Source: Bugulina stolonifera | Lineage: Eukaryota > Bryozoa > Gymnolaemata > Cheilostomatida > Bugulidae | NCBI GenBank assembly: GCA_935421135.1 | Contig: OW285193.1 | Coordinates: 13,130,099-13,194,098, forward strand | Direction of reading: 5' to 3' | Length of the DNA: 64,000 nucleotides | Shown here: positions 57,101 through 64,000 of the stretch, in pieces | Layout of the letters: each line of letters opens with the position of its first letter | How positions within the stretch are numbered: the stretch's first letter is position 1 | Program-made: the position numbers and the translations under genes | Notes under the pieces: generated by a model | What the model saw: only the letters and a program-made list of their open reading frames with translations | What the model was told of the DNA's origin: nothing | Databases searched by the model: none

Positions 57101-58360
57101 GAACTTAGATTGAGATTTTGAACACCCTGGAAGATGTTTATTCAGCCGGTTTCTTAAAGTGAAGCATGACAAACAATATTTACATTGAAAACATTTACTA
57201 AACAAATTGAGATCTTTAATCAAGCATAAATGGTTTTTTACACCGCATAAATTCAGTTCCTTTTGGAAAGATTTAAATGACTGATAAATGATTGTGGCTT
57301 TTCCATCTCTCTTTAATTCATAAACAGTGATTTTGACTTGGAAAATGTTCTCTAAAATCGGAAAGTCGTCTTGTGTTACCCCTTCAAATGAATTTTCAGG
57401 ATTCATTTTCATAACTTTAGCGTAAGTTTTGAACAGCTTTTGAGTCAATGAATCTAAAGTACGCAGACAGAGACAGCGTTTTTTACAATTACAATGCAAT
57501 TTCAAAGCTAGGGCTCGAAAAAAGCAAAGATTGTCTTCAAACTTCTTGTGGTGATTGGAAAGCAGTGTTACTATTGATTTGTTTTTCATGATGTGTTTTG
57601 GTAACTTTGTAGGCGACCCAAATTTTCCAAATCCAAGTTTAGTTAAGAAGAAAGAAATATTTGTGATCATCAGTACACCCCATGAACTATTAGGACGATT
57701 TGTCACTGCAAGGTTATGCAAGTCGGTTTGACTAATCAAGTCACTTATCTTCATTAAGTCAGAAAGAGAGCCAATATGTTTAGGTGAAGAAAATAAAGCC
57801 GCATTGTTTGAAGAGCTGTGGAAATACCTTAATTCGTGTGAGATTTTATGCTGTAAAATAAAACCAATACTGCATTGAAGTTTGACCTGGCTATTTAATT
57901 TGTTCACCCAAAGATTTGTTAATGACTGACTCAGTTCATTCTTCTGGTTAATCAGACGGAAATTAAAAATATCTACTACTTTACGACATTTAAAATATGT
58001 TTTAATAGATTCCCATCTATTTTCTATCAACTCATCTACAGGTCTATTTCCTGAATTTGATGGAACTGATGGTAAGTTTTCACCTTCGTTGGAATGATTG
58101 TGGACCTCCACTGAGACTTTAGGTAATTCTAGAGTTTTTCCACCACCTAGCTGAATAGGGTGATTTAATTTGCAAGACATTGAGTGCTTCCTCATTGAAC
58201 TCTTTGTTGTAAACTTTTTGCTACAACTCTCACAAGCGAATCCTTTAAAACTCTTATCATGAACAGAACTGATATGTCTTTTTAAATTGAAGTTTCGTGA
58301 AAATTCTTTACAACAAGTCTCACATCGAGGCATGGTACAGTGTAAATACAAAATTAGCAA
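54116..58360 (-). CDS. Polinton protein-primed DNA polymerase B
   Basis: 1414 aa as an uninterrupted frame; the more likely start is Met10 (MPRCETCC). Domains in order: two C2H2 fingers (about 13-63), an OTU-like segment (DNLCFFRALALK at about 277 with Cys279; NHLCLI with His377), another C2H2 (CKYCLSCF...H..GC, 393-413), a 3'-5' exonuclease (FDIECY about 458, GFNSQKYDIN about 587, YYNNLD about 718), and a polymerase with motif A (YGFDANALYLY, Asp827), an inserted endonuclease-like patch (VDGFCKKTNTVYQFHGCLFH, 899-918), motif B (KLCGNVIYG, 1139) and motif C (QMDTDSAYF, Asp1240/Asp1242). This is the protein-primed PolB of Polintons. All catalytic blocks are present. The stop of the upstream spliced gene lies 4 nt before the frame. 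Confidence 0.93.
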   Translation of the reverse strand: MLILYLHCTMPRCETCCKEFSRNFNLKRHISSVHDKSFKGFACESCSKKFTTKSSMRKHSMSCKLNHPIQLGGGKTLELPKVSVEVHNHSNEGENLPSVPSNSGNRPVDELIENRWESIKTYFKCRKVVDIFNFRLINQKNELSQSLTNLWVNKLNSQVKLQCSIGFILQHKISHELRYFHSSSNNAALFSSPKHIGSLSDLMKISDLISQTDLHNLAVTNRPNSSWGVLMITNISFFLTKLGFGKFGSPTKLPKHIMKNKSIVTLLSNHHKKFEDNLCFFRALALKLHCNCKKRCLCLRTLDSLTQKLFKTYAKVMKMNPENSFEGVTQDDFPILENIFQVKITVYELKRDGKATIIYQSFKSFQKELNLCGVKNHLCLIKDLNLFSKCFQCKYCLSCFTLRNRLNKHLPGCSKSQSKFIYPRENFFPKANIFEIIESRTGIKIPHKMRFYPFRATFDIECYLAPSNEFSSTQVSFTSEHVLMSISICSNIPGYTKPHCMVSDGSVDSLVESFIIKLEEMSKAAKDICLEKFADIFNGLELFKSLQNSLEEAYKTKRWSNRNMYQKNSIDNLISQLEAYLTELPVLGFNSQKYDINCMRTPLVKYLLKHDKIIYAIKRNNSMKCIKTPNLKFLDIINFIAPGFSYANFIKAYNCKMEKGHFPYEYVTSLDKLKDNSLPTYEKFYSSLTNSNISLEEYAQCQSVWKSNNMKSLRDYLVYYNNLDVVPFLEAIEKQHAVYRSKGIDMFKDGVSVPSLATKWLFLESNSLEFSIPLIGRKNSDLHQTIRENIVGGPSIVFHRYHEKDKTFLRQYDLGNSAKMCKQVYGFDANALYLYCAMQKLPTGIIIRRERGNNFRPKFGDYYGRLSREWLEFMSFIFGHYIQHKFNKGEQKIGQHGLPVDGFCKKTNTVYQFHGCLFHGHIGNQGSCPKTKGMKFNPINNRALTDLHEDTKAKESYIKYLGYKLEVIYECEWEEFKKSSPSCTNFIKSHLTREMEENKPMSEQEIIDAVKNEKFYGFIECDINVPDNIKHLFTEMPPIFKHSLIDRTDLSDIMRDYSEQHDLLRQPQKSLIGSYFGKKILILSTLLQWYLSHGLVVSHIYQIIQFKGHKCFDKFGHAVCNMRRKADKDPSMKILAETAKLCGNVIYGATITNKERFTDVKYTSDEKKLAKLVNSKKFLSLDELGENLYEIQTSKERIKLDTPIVIGFAILQLAKLRMLEFYYDLMCTYFDRHDFQYIQMDTDSAYFAMSGNFESLVISAKKFQFFSEYDKWFVPPFCERHKLDFIRCKLSNHIWVMDDCCKVAFDFHKRTPGLFKQEYRGDGIIALNSKTYFCFGEQGNKTSTKGMMKRMNVLQRKYFLSVLKHKKTVFGKNRGIMRKHNKVMTYYQTRAGLSFFYGKRKVHTDGVTTFPLSK

Positions 58361-58363
58361 AAC

Positions 58364-60659
58364 CTAAAGATTAAAAAAATTTCTACTCTTACAAATGTTA
58401 GTCGAAGAGAGTGTGAAGCAAGTTTCCTTGTCCTTTTTGACGCTGTTTACCACGATCTTCAAGAAGCGTTCATTCGATCCCATGAATGGTACTGCTCTGT
58501 TTAGCTGGAGGCACACCGAGACAATCAGCTGAGTGTCTGCATTCATTTTCGTAGCCTCTTTAAAAGAGATCTCTTTGTCTCCATCATAGTACCTAAACAA
58601 TTTTACGCAAATAATGCATGATGCGAGAATTTTTTTAAATATACATGTACATGCATTATCTAGAATGTCAAATATTTATGGAGACAGTAACATTTTAACA
58701 GTGCTTACGTAGTGTCGCTAGAGCTGGCATTCCCTCTCACTGGAAGGTAGCAGTAGTTGGAGCCCGTCCTCGACTTTATCGGAACACCCATGTTCTTTAT
58801 TTTTTCCTCGATCTCCCTTATTAAGCTTACAACTGCACACCCACCAGCAAGACGGACATTGTAGCCCACCACCTCTCCTCCTTCAAATGATCCATTAGTC
58901 CACCTTCGCTTTGGTAAGAGGTCTGCAACAGATTAGAATATTGAAAAAAATCATATTTAGTTTACTGACGATAATAAAACAATATTGAAGAGATATTAGC
59001 TAAAAAATTCCATGATGAAATAAGCAAAAGAACTTGAAATTTAAACATCGTCTTTTGACAGTCTACAATGCATATATTATTAATGTATGTGCGCATACCA
59101 TAATAATTTGTAAAACTGTACAGTTACATGGACATGTGAAATTTCACCACTCATAATGAAAACATGAAAATGACATAATTGGTATAATATGATTATCATT
59201 CACACTTACATCCCATGCTTAATTGCTCTTTAGCGATGAGCATGATAGGACGCTTTCTCTCGTCGTTTTTGTGGAATATTTTCACAGCACCCGCCTTGTT
59301 CCCTCCTTCAAACTGAATATAAATAAATTGTCCAATAAGAGTTTTTTATCTTTCTTGTGCCTCTTAAGTAGATTTTACTGTAACCATATTTTACATAAAC
59401 TTGAATGATCTATTGTATGATCTTTGTCTTCACGTAGAAGGTTAATAATCATTACTAACTCCCTTACCTCAGTCTCAATGTCATCAATACTGATTCCGTC
59501 CAGCGGTGCTACATAAACCTCTCCATCATTAGGAATATTGAGTGGGGTAGATGTTTGTGGAGCCGGAATGGTCTTCAAAGGGACACGTTTTGGTTTGTAA
59601 AGATGAGATGGTGGAAGGTAGATGCATTCATCATCATCATTATCACCAGCTTCATCCTTATCCTTATCATTCTCTGTGACTTCTTTTTCTGTCAAGCATT
59701 AGAATCAATTCATCTCATGAGGTTCAAGTCATGGATATTCTAGCTAAGATTGGTTTCTAAATACAATGTACATTAATTATATTGATGAACAAAGAATATT
59801 TATCCTACTACAGTCTACAGTAGAACATTACAATGTATCGCAAATATCAAGTTGATGTTAACATTAAAACTTTGAAAAAACACAATATAATTATGTAAAT
59901 TGTTGATTCTCACCTAATGTCTCAGAGCTTTGCCGATTTTTAAATCGCCTGTTCCATTCTTGGAATTTTCTGTGCGTGTCCGAAACTTCTTTTTTTAATT
60001 CCTCATTAGTTTTTGTTCTTTTCTTTGAAACATCATCTTCATAATCCGTATCATCCTCATCCAAAGTCAATGCCTTCCTTTTTGCTTTAACGCGTGAAGT
60101 TGATGGCTGTAAAAAAGTTATAAAACTAATAAATTGTTTTACTAGTTTTATATTCTAACATATATTTCAACATAGTCTACAGTCGCATGTGAGAAAATTA
60201 CAATATGAATATGATCCATTTATTTGCATTACCTTAGCAGGCGCTTTTCCTCTTTTTCGAGATGACTTGGACATTTCTTCACTGTAAGACCCGTCACGAC
60301 AGAGGGCCTCATCATCGAGAAATGATTGAGCATGCTTTGAAAGATCACTTTTCTTCATCTAAAAATGAGTCAAGTAACATTCACCTCAATAAAGTGTTTT
60401 TGTTTTCGTTGGAAAGTTCCTCTCAAACTCTTATTTCTTGTTCCATGAACACGAATTGAGAAACATGTGAAAGATTATTGTTTTAAAAGATCGCTTTCAG
60501 TGAGATTTATGGCAAATAATCCATACATACATTTTCATCAGGAAAGTTTCCATCAATTTCTGAATAATCCAAATAGGTCCAACAATCACATTGAGCACAT
60601 CCATCCCATACATTAGAGCAATATTTACATTTAACAAGTCCACTTTCCAAATTTTCCAT
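58364..60659 (-). CDS. Spliced 404-aa cargo gene of the Polinton, function unknown
   Basis: Seven coding exons: 60531-60659, 60233-60358, 59914-60106, 59468-59688, 59210-59312, 58709-58922 and 58364-58592. All junctions are GT/AG, phases agree throughout, total 404 aa. The N-terminus has a Cys cluster (CKYCSNVWDGCAQCDC) that could bind zinc. Then come basic/acidic low-complexity exons (KSSRKRGKAPAK; DEDDTDYEDD; DNDDDECIYLPPSHL). The C-terminal 210 residues look globular: FEGGNKAGAVKIFHKND, KRRWTNGSFEGGEVVGYNVR, GVPIKSRTGSNYCYLPVRG and a final QLIVSVCLQLNRAVPFMG segment. I do not recognise the family. It lies between ATPase and polymerase on the same strand. Its introns set it apart from the other Polinton genes and suggest capture of a host gene, or a DNA-binding regulator. 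Confidence 0.78.
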
Positions 60660-60857
60660 AATCTAAAAATACATTTCAGTTAAATCTTCAAAATTATTTT
60701 AAAGCATGAAGAAATTTTATTCTCACTACATACTGAAAAAGAACTGCACTTTTATTTATGCTGTAACTATTAATTCAATTTCAAGTGAAAATCTCTTGTT
60801 TGAAAGATATTTTCCATCTTTGGTATGAAAATAAATATTCATGTATATACTACTCAC

Positions 60858-60930
60858 CTTTTCTGTTTAACCTCTTTCCTCGGAATAAGTTGACTATGTA
60901 AGAGAACTTGAGCACAGGATGATGTGAAAC
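60858..60930 (-). other. Putative 5' UTR exon of the cargo gene
   Basis: The donor AAG/GTGAGT at 60857/60858 on the minus strand is followed by an acceptor TTTTTAG at 60663, just upstream of the cargo ATG. A TATA box lies about 25-30 bp before the inferred start. The exact 5' end is inferred. Confidence 0.55.
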
Positions 60931-60948
60931 TATGTTAGTAGGACAAGC

Positions 60949-60956
60949 CTTTTATA
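60949..60956 (-). promoter_or_regulatory. TATA box of the cargo gene
   Basis: TATAAAAG on the minus strand (in TTTTGTATAAAAGGCTTG), correctly placed for the putative 5' UTR exon at 60858-60930. Confidence 0.6.
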
Positions 60957-61540
60957 CAAAATTTTCTTCATTGTTTGCAATCACTATGCCAGATTATTTT
61001 ACTCATTTTAGTGGATGTAGCCAATCAAATACAACCATGAGTTGTGTTTAAATTTATTTCTAAACAAAAATGCTGATTAATAATATAATAATTTCTAATT
61101 CCAAGCCAAACATTTAAATCTATGCTAAGTAACTCAATTCAAGCCAAAGTATGAGATTTTCTATGAGAAGCTATATTATATTGAAGCAAACTTTCAAGAA
61201 TACATTTTGATGATCTCAAGTTTTATAGAGTTATAAGGCTAAACTCATATTCCAACTAAATATGAACTCTTGCTGAGAAAAATGTATTTAAATCAAATCT
61301 GGGCAATGTGAGAAAATATAAAAAATTCTATTCCATATACAATAATTACATCATAATTACATCACTAATTACAAAATACTGTCTAGAAAAGTCTCCCTTT
61401 AACACACTCAATGCACTCAATGGAAAATATTCACTACCATCTGATTTTATAAACATGTTTCCTGCTCCATTTAATCATAGAAAAAAGTATTATACTTGAA
61501 GGTAGCATTATTGTTTCTCATGAAGGCGCTAACGTGTTTC
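60957..61540. other. Polinton gap between cargo gene and ATPase
   Basis: AT-rich, about 580 bp, between the cargo promoter and the ATPase stop. No coding sequence recognised; the 63-aa plus-strand frame at 61308-61499 looks like chance. Confidence 0.5.
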
Positions 61541-62350
61541 CTATTTTTCTATATATACTACCATAGGTTCATCAAATATTTGAGAACGAATTCTATATTT
61601 GTCATCAGCTGAAGGCTTCATATTGATAAACAAATAGCCATAGGGTTTTGAAATAGCATCTTTGTAACACTGTGTAATGAACTGCGAGTTTCCCATTTGT
61701 TTACCAAGAATAGAAATAGTTGAAATGTCTCTTACCGATTTTAGTAACCATAAGTAATGTGTATTCAAACTTATAGTTCGAAAAAATTTCCCCTTTTCAA
61801 AGAGATTTTGGATTAAAATAATGACGCTGTAATTTAAATGGTGAGAATACTTTGTGTACAGATCACAAACAGCTTGAGAGTCTGCTACTGTGTTCATTAG
61901 ATCATCAATAACAATAATTCTATGTTTTCCATCTTGAGGAAGATCTTCTATTTTGGAAACGCCTTCGTTAAATTTTACAGGAAATGGACATTTTATTTTT
62001 TCATACAGGTTCTGCCACACGCTATAGTTAATAATACACTCTTCTGGTGTAGGATAGATAAATGTTGTGCTGTTTTCTAATAAAGATTTCACCAGAACAG
62101 TTTTCCCGCTTCCTGTTGGTCCTGAAATTTTAATTGAATATTTGGATTCACTGATGCATTCATTGTTTGAATGATTCAAAATGTGATACAAATAGTTGTT
62201 TTGCCTAGCTAAACAACTTTCCACAAAAGCATAGCATCTAACATATAATATTTTATTAGCTGTGGATATCTCATATATTATCAAAACCCATTCATTATTG
62301 CACCAAGCGGTTTTATACTGCTTAAAGTTTAATAACAATGAAATGTACAC
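61541..62350 (-). CDS. Polinton genome-packaging ATPase (FtsK/HerA type)
   Basis: 269 aa. Walker A GPTGSGKT at residues 77-84, Walker B IIVIDD at 145-150 (HRIIVIDDLMNT), then HHLNYSVIILIQNLFEKGK and FRTISLNTHYLWLLKSVRD with the sensor-like Asn/Arg. The C-terminus SKPYGYLFINMKPSADDKYR is typical of Polinton/Maverick ATPases. It would pump DNA into capsids. The first 60 or so residues are not well conserved in the family, so the true start might be further in. No stop codons. Confidence 0.9.
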   Translation of the reverse strand: MYISLLLNFKQYKTAWCNNEWVLIIYEISTANKILYVRCYAFVESCLARQNNYLYHILNHSNNECISESKYSIKISGPTGSGKTVLVKSLLENSTTFIYPTPEECIINYSVWQNLYEKIKCPFPVKFNEGVSKIEDLPQDGKHRIIVIDDLMNTVADSQAVCDLYTKYSHHLNYSVIILIQNLFEKGKFFRTISLNTHYLWLLKSVRDISTISILGKQMGNSQFITQCYKDAISKPYGYLFINMKPSADDKYRIRSQIFDEPMVVYIEK

Positions 62351-62635
62351 ATACTCAGTTGTTAATGGTCTTAATTAGTCTGCTCTGGAAATATATTTAC
62401 TGCTATATAGTCATGTACATTGCATATATTATTATGTGCATCAGACCATATAAGGTAATCAAGTGTATTTTATGGTTATGTAATGCCTATTCAGACTTCC
62501 TGAAGCTTATTTTCAAATCATGCTGCAATATAATATCAATTATTAATCCATATTTTACGTATCAAAATATGTGTTTCTGTGCATACTTGACAAATTTTTA
62601 GTTATTCAATTCCTATGCCAATATTATTTCCTACA
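62351..62635. other. Polinton gap upstream of ATPase
   Basis: AT-rich, under 300 bp. Nothing recognised beyond a chance plus-strand frame. Confidence 0.5.
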
Positions 62636-62788
62636 CTATTGATGTAGATCATTTATATTTTTGCCAGCGGAAAAAGAAACACAGATGATACTATTTTCAG
62701 GAGTCAAAAAACTGTCAAATGATAGATTACCACTTATAATGCCTGTAAATGGACCTTGTAGAGTCACATTTACCAGTGGATAATTCAT
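62636..62788 (-). CDS. Small Polinton ORF, 50 aa
   Basis: ATG at 62788 within a TAATG overlap with the stop of the preceding ORF (62788-62790), ending at TAG 62636-62638. The product opens MNYPLVNVTLQGPFTGIISG; no known domain. The overlap suggests it is translated by reinitiation after the 108-aa ORF. Confidence 0.45.
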   Translation of the reverse strand: MNYPLVNVTLQGPFTGIISGNLSFDSFLTPENSIICVSFSAGKNINDLHQ

Positions 62789-63114
62789 TATTTGACGTGA
62801 GTAGACCAATTTGTCTTTTGAATCTCTAATATTGATCGCCTTAGATTTCTTAATTGACTAATGGATGAGTCTTCTTTGGTCAATGAAAATATTGTCAGTG
62901 ATACAAGAGCAGTAATACAAAACAAGATAAGTGAAAGCAATGCCCTGTGTTGTTGCAATATTGTTCGAAAAAGATCTTGTTGTTGCATATTGGACTGTAG
63001 CAGAGCAACTGATCGGAAATGTTTAGCTAATAATGTTTTATTAGGATGATAAAATATCACTTGTAGACTGCAACAGAAATTGATATCCTTCACCAATAGA
63101 TATTCGTTCTGCAT
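62788..63114 (-). CDS. Polinton membrane protein ORF, 108 aa
   Basis: Contains one clear membrane segment (ALLSLILFCITALVSLTIFS, about residues 58-77) flanked by a Gln-rich N-terminal part (LLQSNMQQQDLFRTILQQHR) and a basic C-terminal tail (QLRNLRRSILEIQK). It overlaps the next upstream ORF by 74 nt and the 50-aa ORF by 3 nt. Function unknown; it could be a virion membrane or exit factor, but this is a guess. Confidence 0.55.
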   Translation of the reverse strand: MQNEYLLVKDINFCCSLQVIFYHPNKTLLAKHFRSVALLQSNMQQQDLFRTILQQHRALLSLILFCITALVSLTIFSLTKEDSSISQLRNLRRSILEIQKTNWSTHVK

Positions 63115-63715
63115 AATTCAAAACTTTCTCTTCCAAAAGTCTACGTCTATTCCTAGTAATCCAATAATTATTATTGCAAATAAGTGTAACTTTATCAAAA
63201 AGAGGAAACTGGTCCATAATCTCTTTCAAGCTAACCCAATCTACGGCGGTAATTGTTGTACTCAAATATCGCATACAGAACCTTTTAGCCCAACCGATAT
63301 CGATAAGATATCTTTCACTCCATAAAAACAGGCATGTGTGTTCTGTGTATAAATGAGGATATTGACATCCTTTGCAAGATGAGAATTCACTGGAGAATGA
63401 TTTGTCCCATAAAATTTGCCCAATAAAGAAGAAAATAAATTCATTCAAAATAGACGCTTTCAAACTAGCTGTTCCTATCTTTGACGCAAGCTGACTGTAA
63501 ATCTCATATACGTATTCATCTGCCTGTAGAATAAAATACGGATTTGTAACTAAATCAATCTCAGTTTCAAACGAAATAACCAGAAATGATGTGTATGCAA
63601 AGAATTTAAAGACTATTACTGATTCATGTACTCCTTCCTGTGAGAAATCTATTGCTCTCCTAGATGAAATGACATGCATTACAAAACTTAATGTAACCAA
63701 ATCTTTACTCACCAT
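63041..63715 (-). CDS. Polinton ORF of unknown function, 224 aa
   Basis: An unbroken frame in AT-rich DNA. The sequence has aromatic-rich stretches (ESVIVFKFFAYTSFLVISF; NEFIFFFIGQILWDK) and a Cys pair (SCKGCQYPHLYTEHTC). No recognised domain. The 74-nt overlap with the 108-aa ORF, in a different frame, is typical of compact viral genomes. It might be a rapidly evolving accessory gene. Confidence 0.5.
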   Translation of the reverse strand: MVSKDLVTLSFVMHVISSRRAIDFSQEGVHESVIVFKFFAYTSFLVISFETEIDLVTNPYFILQADEYVYEIYSQLASKIGTASLKASILNEFIFFFIGQILWDKSFSSEFSSCKGCQYPHLYTEHTCLFLWSERYLIDIGWAKRFCMRYLSTTITAVDWVSLKEIMDQFPLFDKVTLICNNNYWITRNRRRLLEEKVLNYAERISIGEGYQFLLQSTSDILSS

Positions 63716-64000
63716 AGTGATTATACATGTTTTTTCAGTCAGGAAGCGTTAAAAATTTCAACGGCAGGTACTAAGTACTTATTAAATTTCGATACATCAG
63801 CATAAATGACCAGGTCACAAATGAGAGAGATACTAACTGATCTACTTGGAGAGAGGTTAAAATTATTATAATCTATAAATCTGATTGAACAAAAGAGATC
63901 GTAGCATTATATAACAATCTATGTCAAAATGAATTAGGCAGCAGATAGACAGTTTTAAGTTTAGTTTTGTCTATCTGCGCCATAATTTATAGACAGACAT
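63716..64000. other. End of window: Polinton non-coding DNA
   Basis: No gene is visible and the terminal repeat seen at 43791 is not repeated here, so the element continues past the window. Contains a hairpin at 63941-63978. Confidence 0.45.
63941..63978. repeat. Perfect 11-bp hairpin
   Basis: GCAGATAGACA and TGTCTATCTGC are separated by a 16-nt AT-rich loop. It may be a terminator or a structural part of the terminal region. Confidence 0.6.

Larger units (their letters stand above)
43790..64000 (-). mobile_element. Polinton/Maverick (adintovirus-like) element, right end beyond window
   Basis: Begins AG (43790-43791) inside the LTR; Polintons have 5'-AG termini and make 6-bp duplications, so CACCTG (43784-43789) is the candidate duplication. 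All genes lie on the minus strand: protease, major capsid, core protein, minor capsid, integrase, linker-region protein, a split small gene, polymerase B, a spliced cargo gene, ATPase and three short ORFs. The set is complete and mostly intact, so the copy is young. It is interrupted at 49477-53631 by a separate TIR element. The opposite terminal repeat is not in the window. Confidence 0.93.

Overview
The window is nuclear DNA from an animal. Its genes are split by small introns with GT/AG junctions, the intergenic DNA is AT-rich, and the gene set is eukaryotic: a mitochondrial small TIM chaperone, GSKIP, RNase T2, the splicing factor PRPF38B, WAP-domain proteins and a cytochrome P450. The compact layout, the short WAP paralogues and the dense MITE content suggest an early-branching invertebrate. 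A demosponge is my best guess, but this is inference from style and not proof.

Layout. 1-9 kb holds TIMM13 (minus strand, 3 exons) divergent from GSKIP (plus strand, 2 exons). 9.6-14.9 kb holds RNASET2 (minus strand, 5 exons), whose first intron carries a complete hAT-type element with an 8-bp target duplication. 15-18.5 kb is repeat-rich (CAAGT-rich repeats and a Harbinger-like MITE). 19.1-23.1 kb is PRPF38B, with a start codon split by an intron and a minisatellite built from splice-site-like units. 25-33 kb is a tandem cluster of three secreted WAP (four-disulfide core) genes sharing one intron pattern; one domain has lost a matched cysteine pair and another is frameshifted. 35-38.5 kb holds the 3' half of a cytochrome P450 on the minus strand, whose next exon is cut by a transposon.

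From 38.49 kb to the end the window is a stack of nested mobile elements. A Gypsy-like LTR element encodes Gag, a retropepsin and a long zinc-finger/coiled-coil region but no reverse transcriptase, RNase H or integrase. It has a tRNA-Leu primer site and a slippery heptamer followed by a perfect GC stem. Its 3' LTR stops after 97 bp, identical to the 5' LTR, where a Polinton/Maverick (adintovirus-like) element begins with the AG terminus typical of that class.

The Polinton runs on the minus strand to the window end. It encodes a capsid/protease module (minor capsid, core/pX-like protein, major capsid, adenain-like protease) joined by 4-nt ATGA overlaps, a chromodomain integrase, a 264-aa linker-region protein, protein-primed DNA polymerase B, a packaging ATPase, and three overlapping unknown ORFs. 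Between polymerase and ATPase lies an unexpected 404-aa gene with seven coding exons and its own TATA promoter. A 4.15-kb element with 27-bp terminal inverted repeats has cut one small Polinton gene in two. The insertion order is therefore P450, then LTR element, then Polinton, then the TIR element. The rest of the LTR and the P450 5' exons should lie past the window end.
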